The notes: a model not told the origin generated them from the sequence alone. A stretch of 64,000 nucleotides of DNA from CAILHX01 sp964511385 (GCA_964511385.1 CAZEFE010000002.1:62001-126000), one strand, 5' to 3'. Positions 7,784 to 16,685 are shown, counted from the stretch's first letter. Numbers and translations: made by a program.

Positions 7784-8983
7784 ATGCATTCCCCCCAGCC
7801 TTACATTGCATTCGTCCTGGCGGCATTAGCCGCACTTGCGCCGTTCGCGATTGACACCTACCTACCGGCATTCAAGGTCATCTCGCACGACTTGGGTGGC
7901 TCCATGCTGGAGCTGCAGCAAAGCCTGACTCTTTACCTGTTGCCGTATACCGTGATGACGCTGTGGCATGGCGCGATTTCCGATGCTATTGGCCGGTTGG
8001 CCACCATCAAATGGGGTCTGGCCCTGTTTGCGCTGGCGTCCGTCGGCTGTGCGCTGGCCCCCAACGTGGAAACCCTGTGGTTTTTCCGCGCCCTGCAGGG
8101 CATCTCCGGCGGCGCGGGCAACGTGGTGGCGCGGGCGATGGTGCGCGACCTGTTTGCCGGGGTTGCCGCACAGCGGGTGATGGCACAGGTGCAGATGATT
8201 TTCGGCCTGGCGCCGGCCATTGCGCCGATCATCGGCGGTCTGCTGCTGGGCATCCATTGGCAGGCGATATTTGTGTTCCTGGCGATTTATGCCGTGGTGG
8301 TGCTGTTTGCCGCGCTGTCCATGCTGCCGGAAACCGTGCCGCATGGAAAACGTGTTGTCCTGTCGGCATCCCAGGTATTACGCGGCTACCAGCAGGTGGT
8401 TGCAGATCAGGAACTGCTGCGCCTGATCACCGCGGTTGGCGCCAATTTTGCCGGGTTCTTCATTTACGTGCTGGCTGCTCCGGTGTTCCTGATCCAGCAC
8501 CTCGGCCTGAACGAACACCAGTTCGGCTGGATGTTCATTCCCACTGTCTGCGGCATGGTGTTCGGTTCCTGGCTGGCGCGCCGCGCGGCCGGGAAACTTT
8601 CCGACCGCCGTATCCTGCAACTGGCTTACGGCTGGATGACATGCTGCGTGCTGCTGAACCTGGGCGTTTGTTACTGGCTGCCGGCCAACCCGGCCTGGAA
8701 TATCGCGCCGATCGCCTTGTACAACATCGGCATGGCGCTGGCGGTACCGGTGTTGTCAGTGGCGGCGCTGGATCGTCACGCCAAGCTGCGCGGCACCATC
8801 GCTTCGGCCCAGGCGTTCATGCAAATGCTGCTGTCCACGGTTTCTGCCGGGCTGCTGGTGCCGCTGCTGTGGTTCAGCCCCGGCATGCTGGCGGTGGGGG
8901 CGGCGGGGTATCTGATGCTGGGGTGGGGGTGCGTCAGGAGCGCTCATATCTGGCGGCACACCAAGGTACCATCGGAAAAATAA
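7784..8983 (+). CDS. Bcr/CflA family multidrug efflux MFS transporter
   Basis: Proton-driven inner-membrane exporter of the major facilitator superfamily, drug:H+ antiporter-1 group. The 399 residues form about 12 hydrophobic segments. Family marks are the N-terminal APFAIDTYLPAF (Bcr/CflA signature), GAISDAIGRLATIKWGL between TM2 and TM3, and GISGGAGNVVARAMVRDLF. Substrates in the family include bicyclomycin, sulfonamides and chloramphenicol; none can be assigned here. It stands alone and ends just before a bidirectional terminator. Confidence 0.85.
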   Translation: MHSPQPYIAFVLAALAALAPFAIDTYLPAFKVISHDLGGSMLELQQSLTLYLLPYTVMTLWHGAISDAIGRLATIKWGLALFALASVGCALAPNVETLWFFRALQGISGGAGNVVARAMVRDLFAGVAAQRVMAQVQMIFGLAPAIAPIIGGLLLGIHWQAIFVFLAIYAVVVLFAALSMLPETVPHGKRVVLSASQVLRGYQQVVADQELLRLITAVGANFAGFFIYVLAAPVFLIQHLGLNEHQFGWMFIPTVCGMVFGSWLARRAAGKLSDRRILQLAYGWMTCCVLLNLGVCYWLPANPAWNIAPIALYNIGMALAVPVLSVAALDRHAKLRGTIASAQAFMQMLLSTVSAGLLVPLLWFSPGMLAVGAAGYLMLGWGCVRSAHIWRHTKVPSEK

Positions 8984-8993
8984 ACGGAAAAAT

Positions 8994-9019
8994 AAAAAGG
9001 GCACCGCAGTGCCCTTTTT
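8994..9019. terminator. bidirectional rho-independent terminator
   Basis: Perfect 11-bp stem AAAAAGGGCAC / GTGCCCTTTTT with a 4-nt CGCA loop. It lies between the convergent exporter and fdxA genes and has an A/T tract on both sides, so it can end transcription from both. Confidence 0.92.
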
Positions 9020-9038
9020 AATGAAGCCAAACCGTCGC

Positions 9039-9362
9039 TTACTCTTCCAGCATGCCCAGTTTGCCCTTGGTGCCGTTAAAGCTGTCGGCATCGGGCAGCG
9101 GGTCTTTTCTGGCGGTGATGGTGGGCCACACCTTGGCCAGTCGCGCGTTCAGCGCAATGAATTCCTGCTGGTCTGAGGGAACGTCATCCTCGGCAAAAAT
9201 GGCTTCTGCCGGGCATTCGGCCACGCACAGGGTGCAGTCGATGCATTCGTCCGGGTCGATCGCCAGGAAATTCGGGCCTTCCACAAAGCAGTCCACCGGG
9301 CAAACATCCACGCAGTCGGTGTATTTGCACTTGATGCAGTTTTCAGTCACAACGTAGGTCAT
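9039..9362 (-). CDS. fdxA: 7Fe-8S ferredoxin
   Basis: Soluble low-potential electron carrier with one [3Fe-4S] and one [4Fe-4S] cluster, of the Azotobacter ferredoxin I type. The 107 residues begin MTYVVTENCIKCKYTDCVDV; cysteines follow as C-x2-C-x4-C-x3-CP, then CIDCTLCVAECP. The C-terminal extension (DADSFNGTKGKLGML) is normal for this group. It lies 50 nt after cysN on the same strand, at the end of the sulfate-assimilation block, so it could supply electrons to the CysI sulfite reductase, which here has no cysJ flavoprotein beside it. That link is inferred from position. Confidence 0.92.
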   Translation of the reverse strand: MTYVVTENCIKCKYTDCVDVCPVDCFVEGPNFLAIDPDECIDCTLCVAECPAEAIFAEDDVPSDQQEFIALNARLAKVWPTITARKDPLPDADSFNGTKGKLGMLEE

Positions 9363-9412
9363 GGTTCTACTCCAAAAATTCAGTAAGGTATTTTATCAGC
9401 TAGACGCCAGGC

Positions 9413-10699
9413 TTAACAAATCATGCCTGCGCCAACGGTATTGTTGGTGCTTTCGTCAATGACGATAAAGGCGCCGGTGGCACGGTTCTCGGCATAACTA
9501 TCCACCGCCAGCGGCTGCGCCAGGCGGAAGCTGATTTTGGCGATATCGTTCATTGCCAGCCCCTGTGCCGCCTGCTGTTCCAGCGAGTTCACGTCCACGC
9601 GGTATTCGATGGCGCCGACTTTGGCCTTGGATTCGCGCGTGGTGTGGCGAATGATGTAGGTGCGGGCGGGGGACAGCGCGGTTTCCGACAGCCAGCACAG
9701 CATGGCGTCTATCTGTTTGACCGGTTCCTTGGCCTCGGCGGATTTCACAATCATGTCGCCGCGCGAAATGTCGATTTCGTCTTGCAGCAGGATGGTGACC
9801 GACTGTTCGTGTATGGCGGTTTGTAGTTGGTCATCACCAAGCCGGATCGCCTTGACCTTGCTGGAATGGCCGGAGGGCAGCACAGTGACGCTGTCGCCGA
9901 CGCTGATTTCACCGGATTCCACCCGGCCCATGAAGCCGCGGAAGTCGTGCAATTCGGGATTGGCGGAGTCCTGCGGGCGGCACACGTATTGCACCGGGAA
10001 GCGGAAGTCCTCGGCTTTTTCGGTATGCGCGGCCGGTGCGGCTTCCAGCATTTCCAGCAGGGTTGCGCCGGTGTACCACGGCAGGGCATCGCCGCGGTCC
10101 ACAATCATGTCGCCATTGAGCGCGGACATGGGGATGAAGCGGATGTCGCGCGCTTGGGCAAGACCGATCTGCTCGGCAAAGGCCAGGTAGTCGGCGCGGA
10201 TGTTGTCGAACACGGCCTGATCGTAATTCACCAGGTCCATCTTGTTGACGGCCACGACGATGTGCGGAATGCCGACCAGGTGCGCCAGGAAGCTGTGGCG
10301 GCGGGTCTGCGTCAGCACGCCCTTGCGCGCGTCGATCAGGATGATGGCCAGGTTGGCGGTGGAAGCCGCCGTCACCATGTTGCGGGTGTACTGCTCGTGC
10401 CCCGGCGCGTCGGCAATGATGTACTTGCGCGTGCCGGTGCTGAAGTAGCGATAGGCAACGTCGATGGTGATGCCTTGTTCACGCTCGGCTTGCAGGCCGT
10501 CGGTGAGCAGCGACAGGTCCACGGCTTCCATGCCGCGCTTTTTCGAGGTGCGCGCTATATTGCTCAGAGTATCTTCCAGGATAGTCTTGGTGTCGAACAG
10601 CAGGCGGCCGATCAGCGTGCTCTTGCCGTCATCCACGCTGCCGCAGGTCATGAAGCGCAGCAGGCCGTTGTCCTGAATGTTTTCTTGGGTGGTGCTCAT
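9413..10699 (-). CDS. cysN: sulfate adenylyltransferase subunit 1 (GTPase)
   Basis: GTPase subunit of ATP sulfurylase; GTP hydrolysis drives formation of adenosine 5'-phosphosulfate from ATP and sulfate by CysD. EF-Tu-like motifs are clear: GSVDDGKSTLIGRLL (G1), DAPGHEQYTRNM (G3) and VNKMDL (G4), followed by two beta-barrel domains. At 428 residues it lacks the C-terminal CysC APS kinase domain of CysNC fusions, which agrees with the APS-type reductase encoded upstream. Its start codon overlaps the cysD stop by one base. Confidence 0.93.
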   Translation of the reverse strand: MSTTQENIQDNGLLRFMTCGSVDDGKSTLIGRLLFDTKTILEDTLSNIARTSKKRGMEAVDLSLLTDGLQAEREQGITIDVAYRYFSTGTRKYIIADAPGHEQYTRNMVTAASTANLAIILIDARKGVLTQTRRHSFLAHLVGIPHIVVAVNKMDLVNYDQAVFDNIRADYLAFAEQIGLAQARDIRFIPMSALNGDMIVDRGDALPWYTGATLLEMLEAAPAAHTEKAEDFRFPVQYVCRPQDSANPELHDFRGFMGRVESGEISVGDSVTVLPSGHSSKVKAIRLGDDQLQTAIHEQSVTILLQDEIDISRGDMIVKSAEAKEPVKQIDAMLCWLSETALSPARTYIIRHTTRESKAKVGAIEYRVDVNSLEQQAAQGLAMNDIAKISFRLAQPLAVDSYAENRATGAFIVIDESTNNTVGAGMIC

Positions 10700-11634
10700 C
10701 AGAAATATCCTTCCTTCTTGCGCTGTTCCATGGAAGCCTCGCTGGTCTGGTCGTCCAGACGCGTGGCGCCGCGCTCGGTAATGGTGGTGGTGGCGGTTTC
10801 CAGCACGATCCTGGCCACGGTGTCGGCATCCGATTCCACCGGTGCGGTGCAGGTGATGTCACCCACGGTGCGGAAGCGCACCTGCTTCTTGATGATTTCT
10901 TCGCCCGCTTTCGGCTGATTGAGGGTTTCGCCACTCACCAGCGGCACGTTGACCGGGAATATGGCGCCGCCACGGATGACCACGTCGCGCTGGTGGGCGA
11001 AGTAGATGCTGGGCAGTTCCAGTTTTTCGCGCTCGATGTATTGCCACACGTCCATCTCGGTCCAGTTGCTGATGGGGAAGGCGCGGATGTTCTCGCCCTT
11101 GTGGCGGCGGGCGTTGTACAGGTTCCACAGTTCCGGGCGCTGGTTCTTCGGGTCCCACTGGCCGAACTCGTCGCGGAAACTCATGATGCGTTCCTTGGCG
11201 CGGGCCTTTTCCTCGTCGCGGCGCGCACCGCCGATGCAGCAGTCGAACTCGAATTCGGCAATGGCTTCCAGCAACGTCACCGACTGGTGCTTGTTGCGCG
11301 ATTCGCCTTCGTTTTTCAGTACCACCGTGCCGCGCGCCATGGAGTCTTCCACCGAACGCACGATCAGGCGCTCGCCCAGTTCCGCGGCGCGCTTGTCACG
11401 GAACTCGACCACTTCCTTGTAGTTGTGGCCGGTGTCAATGTGCATCAGCGGGAAGGGGAACTTGCCGGGACGGAAGGCCTTTTCGGCAATGCGCAGCATG
11501 CAGATCGAATCCTTGCCGCCGGAAAACAGCAGCACCGGGCGCTCGCACTGGCCGGCGACTTCGCGCATGATGTGGATGGCTTCGGCTTCGAGCCAGTCGA
11601 GATGTGACAGGGTTTGTTTGGTCAAAGTGTTCAT
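10699..11634 (-). CDS. cysD: sulfate adenylyltransferase subunit 2
   Basis: Catalytic subunit of the heterodimeric ATP sulfurylase. The 311 residues belong to the PP-loop (adenine nucleotide alpha hydrolase) family, with the pyrophosphate-binding motif LLFSGGKDSICMLRIAEKAF near residue 35 and the downstream FPLMHIDTGHNYKEVVEFRD. The GGARRDEEKARAKER block is also conserved. It overlaps cysN by one base. A 167-nt gap with inverted repeat elements separates it from cysH upstream, so this pair may be less tightly coupled to the rest of the cluster. Confidence 0.93.
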   Translation of the reverse strand: MNTLTKQTLSHLDWLEAEAIHIMREVAGQCERPVLLFSGGKDSICMLRIAEKAFRPGKFPFPLMHIDTGHNYKEVVEFRDKRAAELGERLIVRSVEDSMARGTVVLKNEGESRNKHQSVTLLEAIAEFEFDCCIGGARRDEEKARAKERIMSFRDEFGQWDPKNQRPELWNLYNARRHKGENIRAFPISNWTEMDVWQYIEREKLELPSIYFAHQRDVVIRGGAIFPVNVPLVSGETLNQPKAGEEIIKKQVRFRTVGDITCTAPVESDADTVARIVLETATTTITERGATRLDDQTSEASMEQRKKEGYF

Positions 11635-11655
11635 GGAGATAAGGTTAAAAACAAA

Positions 11656-11691
11656 TTAAACCGCAGATGAACGCGGATGAACGCAGATAAA
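11656..11691 (+). repeat. intergenic repeat element, copy 1
   Basis: The stretch is built from the units CCGCAGATGAACGCGG and ATGAACGCAGATAA, a short dispersed intergenic motif I recall from other bacterial genomes. A shorter inverted copy lies at 11781-11806, so the two could fold the 160-nt gap between cysH and cysD into one long hairpin. Confidence 0.6.
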
Positions 11692-11780
11692 GGCGAACAA
11701 AAGCAGTGTGAGGGTTATTAAATTAAGCATCAGCGTTAGGCTCTGAAGGTCTGTTAGTTTAATGTTTTGGGGCATCGGCG

Positions 11781-11806
11781 TTAATCTGCGTTCATCCGCG
11801 GTTAAT
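11781..11806 (-). repeat. intergenic repeat element, copy 2 (inverted)
   Basis: Reverse complement of the same motif as at 11656-11691 (contains TTCATCCGCGGTTAAT). It overlaps the last codons of cysH and supplies its TAA stop (complement of 11802-11804), which suggests the element was inserted at, or maintained by, the end of the gene. Confidence 0.6.
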
Positions 11807-12494
11807 CAGGCTTTTTCACATGCAATCCGCATTCCTTCAGCGATGCATCTTCCCACCACCAGCGGCCGGCGCGTACGTCCTCGCCCATCGCAACGCTGCG
11901 GGTACAGGGGGCGCAACCAATGCTGGGATAAAACTTGTCGTGCAATTCGTTGTACGGCACGTTGTTGCCGCGCAGGTACTCCCAGACTTCCTTTTCGCTC
12001 CAGTCGGCCAGCGGGTTGAACTTCATCATGCCGTGGTCGTTGTCCTGCTCTTCAAACGGCGTATTGGCGCGGTCCGGTGACTGGCTGCGGCGCATGCCGG
12101 TCACCCAGGCCTGTTTGCCCTTCAAGGCACGGCTTAGTGGTTCGACCTTGCGGATGCCGCAGCAATTTTTGCGCAGTTCCACCGAATTATAAAAGGCATT
12201 AATGCCGTTTTTCTCGACATACAGCTGGATCACTTCGGCCTGCGGGTAATACACCTCCAGTTTGACCTTGGCGCCATATGTTTCCTGCACCTTGGCCAGC
12301 AGGTCGTAGGTTTCCGGGTTGAGGCGGCCGGTATCCAGCGAGAAAACGCTGATGCCGGGGGCAAATTTCGCCACCAGGTCGGTCAGCACCATGTCCTCAG
12401 CGCCCAAGCTGCTGGCCAGGGTGGCGGGGGAGAACTCGTTCTGGATGCGTTGCAGCAGGGTCGCAACGGCCTGGATTTTCTGTTCGAGCGCCAT
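11802..12494 (-). CDS. cysH: adenylyl-sulfate reductase (thioredoxin type)
   Basis: Reduces APS to sulfite with thioredoxin. The 230 residues show the PP-loop-like N-terminus (ATLASSLGAEDMVLTDL), and the four cysteines of the [4Fe-4S] cluster that mark APS rather than PAPS reductases: a CC pair near residue 113 (KNCCGIRKVEPL) and C-x2-C near residue 195 (GCAPCTR). The expected R-x-x-Q-S sequence (GMRRSQSPDR) is present. The C-terminus lacks the usual ECGLH-final tail beyond SLKECGLHVKKPD, where the catalytic Cys sits in ECGLH. Absence of cysC in the block agrees with APS being used directly. Start overlaps the DUF934 stop by one base. Confidence 0.92.
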   Translation of the reverse strand: MALEQKIQAVATLLQRIQNEFSPATLASSLGAEDMVLTDLVAKFAPGISVFSLDTGRLNPETYDLLAKVQETYGAKVKLEVYYPQAEVIQLYVEKNGINAFYNSVELRKNCCGIRKVEPLSRALKGKQAWVTGMRRSQSPDRANTPFEEQDNDHGMMKFNPLADWSEKEVWEYLRGNNVPYNELHDKFYPSIGCAPCTRSVAMGEDVRAGRWWWEDASLKECGLHVKKPD

Positions 12495-13156
12495 TAATCC
12501 ACCTCGTCTTCGCTGCGCACGAACACGCGGCTGGTGCTGGTTTCATGGTGCGCCACGCGTGCATGACGGCGCCAGACCGGCAGCGGATTGTCGAATGCGC
12601 CCTGGTAGGGGTCGGAAAAGTCGCGCAGGCTGGCCAGCGCATCCTCGGCGGAGCGGTCGGCGCGGATCAGGAAGGCGTCGAAACCGACACGATGCATGAA
12701 ATACAGCTGATCGCGCAGCACGTCGCCAATCGCGCGCAGCTCGTTGCGGTACTGGTGGCGGGAGCGCAGTTGCGTCGCCAGCGAGAAGCCGCGCCCGTCG
12801 ACAAAGCGCGGGAAGTTGATGGCGATCAGCGGCAGGTCGTTGATGTCGGCAACGCTGCCCAGCAGGTCTTCCAGCAGTTCGAAGCTGTCCATCCACACGC
12901 CGACTTCGCCCTTGGTCAGGCGTTCCGCCAGTTCGGCCTTGCGCGCCAGCCACACCGTCAGCGGCACGATGACCTTGCCCGCGGGCGGGATCTCGGTGGC
13001 GTTGATCTGTTCCGGGGTCGCGGCCGGTTCGCCGGTGACCTTGAAAATCACCACCTTGCCGGCCTGCTTGCGCACAGTGTCTTCGGCTGGGGCGGGCAGT
13101 TTGACCAGCGTCCACTCGTCCGCAACGACGGCATTGTTCTTGATGAGATTAGCCAT
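12494..13156 (-). CDS. DUF934 family protein of sulfite reduction
   Basis: A 220-residue protein of the DUF934 family, found almost only between cysI-type reductases and cysH in proteobacteria and annotated as an oxidoreductase probably involved in sulfite reduction. Conserved stretches seen are VWLDSFE-like GVWMDSFELLEDL, LIAINFPRFVDGRGFSLA and LRDQLYFMHRVGFDAFLIR. It has no cofactor motif I can recognise. It overlaps cysI by one base at its start and cysH by one base at its end, so the three are translationally coupled. Its exact reaction is unknown. Confidence 0.85.
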   Translation of the reverse strand: MANLIKNNAVVADEWTLVKLPAPAEDTVRKQAGKVVIFKVTGEPAATPEQINATEIPPAGKVIVPLTVWLARKAELAERLTKGEVGVWMDSFELLEDLLGSVADINDLPLIAINFPRFVDGRGFSLATQLRSRHQYRNELRAIGDVLRDQLYFMHRVGFDAFLIRADRSAEDALASLRDFSDPYQGAFDNPLPVWRRHARVAHHETSTSRVFVRSEDEVD

Positions 13157-14817
13157 TATGCGGCCTCCTTGGCGTAAACGTTGGCCTTGAACGGCGCCAC
13201 GCCGATACGGCGCACGGTGTCGATGAAGCGTTCTTCCTCGGTGCGCTGCTCGATGTAGGTGGCGATCAGGCGCTCGATCACGCTCGGAACCTCATCCGCC
13301 GGGAAGGAGGGGCCGATCACCGTGCCGAGGCTGGCGTCCGAGCCCTGCTTGCCGCCGATGGTGATCTGGTACCACTCCGAGCCGTCCTTGTCGACGCCCA
13401 GCACGCCGATGTGGCCGACGTGCTGGTGGCCGCAGGAGTTCATGCAGCCGGAGATGTTGAGTTCGATGTCGCCGATATCATGCAAATAGTCGAGATCGTC
13501 GAATTTTTCCTGGATGGCCTGGGCGATCGGGATGGATTTCGCGTTGGCCAGGCTGCAGAAATCACCGCCGGGGCAGCAGATGATATCGGTCAGCAGGCCG
13601 ATGTTCGGCGTGGCCAAGCCGTGGACGCGGGCGGTTTCCCACACGGCGAACAGGTCGCCCAGTTTTACGTCGGCGAGGATGATGTTCTGCTCGTGCGACA
13701 CGCGTAGTTCGCCGAAGGAATAACGCTCGGCCAGTTCCGCCATCACTTCCAGCTGGCCCGCCGTGGCATCGCCGGGAGGGCTGCCGGTTTTCTTCAGCGA
13801 CAGTGTCACGGCGCGGTAGCCGGGCACTTTGTGTGCATGCGCATTGCGCTTGGCCCAGGCGGCAAACGCCGGGTTGGATGCGCGTGCCGCGTCGAAGCTG
13901 GCATCCTGGTCCGGCAGGATGGCGTGGCGGCCCGGCGCAAAGAAGCTGGCTACGCGGTCATATTCGGCCTGGGTGATGGTGCTGGGGCCGTCCTTGTGCA
14001 GCGCCCATTCTTCCTCCACACGGCGGGTGAATTCCTCTGCGCCCAACGCTTTCACCAGGATCTTGATGCGCGCCTTGAAGGCATTATCGCGGCGGCCGTA
14101 CAGATTGTAGACACGCAGGATGGCTTCGCAGTAGGTCAGTGCGTGCTGCCATTCCAGATGTTCGCGGATGACGGTGCCGAGAATCGGCGTGCGGCCGAGG
14201 CCGCCGCCCACCCAGACGCGTACCGCCAGTTTGCCGGCGTTGTCGAGATAGAGCTCCAGGCCGATGTCGTGGGCCTGTACCAGTGAGCGGTCGTTTTTCG
14301 CGCCGTTCACCGCCAGCTTGAATTTGCGCGGCAGGCCGGCGAATTCGGGGTGGAAGCTGCTCCACTGACGCATGATTTCGATGAACGGGCGCGGATCGAC
14401 GATCTCGTCCGGCGCGATGCCGGCGAACTGGTCGGTGGTGATGGCGCGGACGCAGCTGCCGGAGGTCTGGATGGCGTGCATTTGCACGGTGGCCAGTTCA
14501 GCCAGAATGTCCGGCACGGTTTCCAGTTTGGGCCAGTTGAGCTGGAAGTTCTGGCGCGTGCTGAAATGGCCGTAGCCCTTGTCGTAGCGACGCGAGATGT
14601 CCGCCAGCTTGCGCATCTGGCGCGAGCTTATCAGGCCGTAAGGCACGGCGATGCGCATCATGGGCGCGTGGCGCTGGATGTAGAGTCCGTTCTGCAGGCG
14701 CAGCGGGCGGTATTCGTCGTCGGTCAGTTCGCCAGCCAGATAGCGGCGTGTCTGGTCGCGGTACTGGGCGACGCGTTCATCAACAATGCGCTGGTCTATG
14801 TCGTCGTAAATATACAT
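13156..14817 (-). CDS. cysI: ferredoxin-type sulfite (nitrite/sulfite) reductase, sirohaem subunit
   Basis: Six-electron reduction of sulfite to sulfide. The 553 residues carry two ferrodoxin-like half-domains and the sirohaem/[4Fe-4S] signature: C-x5-C near residue 412 (CCPGGDFC) and C-x3-C near residue 456 (GCMNSCGHQHVG). Residues typical of sirohaem binding, such as YGHFSTRQNFQLNWP, are near residue 75. The family also includes assimilatory nitrite reductases, but adjacency to cysH, cysD and cysN favours sulfite. No cysJ is present; the ferredoxin gene at the end of the block is a candidate donor. Confidence 0.88.
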   Translation of the reverse strand: MYIYDDIDQRIVDERVAQYRDQTRRYLAGELTDDEYRPLRLQNGLYIQRHAPMMRIAVPYGLISSRQMRKLADISRRYDKGYGHFSTRQNFQLNWPKLETVPDILAELATVQMHAIQTSGSCVRAITTDQFAGIAPDEIVDPRPFIEIMRQWSSFHPEFAGLPRKFKLAVNGAKNDRSLVQAHDIGLELYLDNAGKLAVRVWVGGGLGRTPILGTVIREHLEWQHALTYCEAILRVYNLYGRRDNAFKARIKILVKALGAEEFTRRVEEEWALHKDGPSTITQAEYDRVASFFAPGRHAILPDQDASFDAARASNPAFAAWAKRNAHAHKVPGYRAVTLSLKKTGSPPGDATAGQLEVMAELAERYSFGELRVSHEQNIILADVKLGDLFAVWETARVHGLATPNIGLLTDIICCPGGDFCSLANAKSIPIAQAIQEKFDDLDYLHDIGDIELNISGCMNSCGHQHVGHIGVLGVDKDGSEWYQITIGGKQGSDASLGTVIGPSFPADEVPSVIERLIATYIEQRTEEERFIDTVRRIGVAPFKANVYAKEAA

Positions 14818-14880
14818 GGAGTCAAAACCTTTGATTTAGCGGGACTTAATGGATGTTTTAAGTTCTTTGCCCGGCTGTGT

Positions 14881-15663
14881 TCATAATACGAATTTGAGCC
14901 CGATCAGCAGCAGGGCGGTTGCCAGCAGTGGGCGCAGTATATTTTCCGGAATTTTGGCGCCGGTATGGCTGCCGACCCAGATGCCGGGAAGCGAGCCGAC
15001 TAGCAGGCTGCCCAGCAGCACGAAATCGACGTGGCCCAGTTGCCAGTGGCCAAAACCGGCAACGGCGGTGAGCGGGATGGCATGGGCCAGGTCGGTGCCC
15101 ACCACTTTCAGCATGGGCAGCCGTGGGTAGAGGAACAGCAGTGCGACCGTGCCCAGCGCACCCGCGCCCACCGAGGACAGCGTCACCAGCACCCCCAGGA
15201 TCAGCCCGGTGACAATGGTGGCCGGCGCTTGCAGATGATGGAAGCGGCCGGGTTTGTCGGCTTCGCTGGATTTACCGAGCTTTTGCAACTGGGTGCGGAA
15301 TATCAGCGCCAGCGCGGTCAGGATCAGCGCGATGCCGAGGCTGAAGGTGATCAGGTGGGTGACTTCCTTGCCGACTTTGGCAAAGTGGTTTAGCGCGATT
15401 AGCGTGCCGATGGCTGCCGGTAGACTGCCCAGCGATAGCAGGCGGACAATGCGCCAATCCACCGATTTGTGGTTGCCGTGATGGACAAACACGCCGCCGG
15501 TTTTGGTGATGGCGGCAAACAGCAGGTCGGTCCCCACCGCCACGGCCGGTTTGAAGCCAAACAGGAACACCAGCAAGGGTGTCATCAAGGAGCCGCCGCC
15601 GACGCCGGTAATGCCTACCAGCAAGCCGACGAGAAACCCGGAAATAATGTAGCCGATATCCAT
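14881..15663 (-). CDS. TauE/SafE family sulfur-anion permease
   Basis: Inner-membrane transporter with about eight hydrophobic segments and the duplicated TauE/SafE pattern (FLVGLLVGITGVGGGSLMTP early, LSSVGAGALGTVALL later). Members move sulfite, sulfoacetate or sulfate. The start at 15663 (MDIGYIISGFLVG) is preferred; a start 15 codons upstream would add a non-hydrophobic stretch that runs into the promoter area. It is the first gene of the minus-strand block and divergent from cysB, so import of sulfate or export of surplus sulfite are both plausible. Confidence 0.82.
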   Translation of the reverse strand: MDIGYIISGFLVGLLVGITGVGGGSLMTPLLVFLFGFKPAVAVGTDLLFAAITKTGGVFVHHGNHKSVDWRIVRLLSLGSLPAAIGTLIALNHFAKVGKEVTHLITFSLGIALILTALALIFRTQLQKLGKSSEADKPGRFHHLQAPATIVTGLILGVLVTLSSVGAGALGTVALLFLYPRLPMLKVVGTDLAHAIPLTAVAGFGHWQLGHVDFVLLGSLLVGSLPGIWVGSHTGAKIPENILRPLLATALLLIGLKFVL

Positions 15664-15764
15664 GAAAAAGCTCGGAAAAACGAGGCCGCAACTATACCAG
15701 TTAGCCACTCTGCTGATAAGAATATGTTATTCTAGGATATTGCTATTTGTTATATAGGACTGGT
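15664..15764. promoter_or_regulatory. divergent tauE-cys / cysB promoter region
   Basis: About 100 bp separates the two start codons and is visibly AT-richer than the genes. It contains an imperfect palindrome AGAAT-ATGTT-ATTCT at 15719-15733, of the T-N11-A type bound by LysR regulators. Control by the CysB encoded next door is inferred. Confidence 0.45.
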
Positions 15765-16685
15765 ATGAAGCTGCATCAAATGCGATATATCCACGAGGTG
15801 GCCAGGCAGAACCTGAATGTGTCTTCCGCGGCGGAGGCATTGCATACTTCCCAGCCCGGCGTCAGCAAGCAGATACAGTTGCTGGAAGAAGAGCTGGGCT
15901 TGCAGATATTCCACCGCAGCGGCAAGCGGTTGACCGGCATTACCGAGCCGGGCCAGATTATCCTGGGTATGGCAAAACGCATGCTGCGCGAGGTGGAAAA
16001 CATCAAGAGCGTGGGGGATGATTTCACCCGGGAAAGCGAAGGCAGCCTCACCATCGCCACCACCCATACCCAGGCGCGCTACCGCCTGCCACCGGCGGTC
16101 AAGGCCTTCATTGAAAAATATCCCAGCGTGCAGTTGCACATCCATCAGGGCAATCCGTTGCAAGTGACGGAAATGGTGGCGAACGGCGAGGCCGATATCG
16201 GCATCGCCACCGAAGCCATTGCCAACCATTCGGCGCTGGCTGCGCTGCCTTGTTATGCGTGGAATCGCTGCGTTGTTGCGCCGCACGGCCACCCGATCCT
16301 GAACGAGCAGCCGCTGACGCTGCAGAAACTGGCCACCTATCCGGTAGTGACTTATGACCTGGGTATTGCCGGCAGCAATTCCGTGCGCCAGGTGTTTGAA
16401 TCCAAAGGCATCCAGCCCAATATCGTGCTGACTGCGATCGACTCCGACGTGATCAAGACCTATGTCGAAATGGGGCTGGGCGTGGGGCTGTTGGCGCAGA
16501 TGGCGTTCGACCCGGTGCGTGACCGCGGGCTTGAGGCGATTGATGTGTCGAATATTTTCCCGGATAGCACAACCTATATCGCGGTGCGAAAAGATAATTA
16601 CCTGCGCGGTTATCTCTATGACTTTATCCAGTTGATTGCCCCGCACCTGGACCGGGCCGCGGTGAATTCCGCGCTGTCTGTTTGA
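15765..16685 (+). CDS. cysB: LysR-family regulator of sulfur assimilation (CysB/Cbl type)
   Basis: Transcription factor that senses sulfur status (N-acetylserine or APS in the family). The start at 15765 gives 306 residues beginning MKLHQMRYIHEVARQNLNVS, the usual CysB N-terminus; six further upstream codons are not needed. The winged helix-turn-helix contains AAEALHTSQPGVSKQIQLLE. The effector domain includes TTHTQARYRLPPAVKAF, where the Thr residues bind the ligand in CysB. It is divergent from the cys block and probably activates it. Confidence 0.88.
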   Translation: MKLHQMRYIHEVARQNLNVSSAAEALHTSQPGVSKQIQLLEEELGLQIFHRSGKRLTGITEPGQIILGMAKRMLREVENIKSVGDDFTRESEGSLTIATTHTQARYRLPPAVKAFIEKYPSVQLHIHQGNPLQVTEMVANGEADIGIATEAIANHSALAALPCYAWNRCVVAPHGHPILNEQPLTLQKLATYPVVTYDLGIAGSNSVRQVFESKGIQPNIVLTAIDSDVIKTYVEMGLGVGLLAQMAFDPVRDRGLEAIDVSNIFPDSTTYIAVRKDNYLRGYLYDFIQLIAPHLDRAAVNSALSV

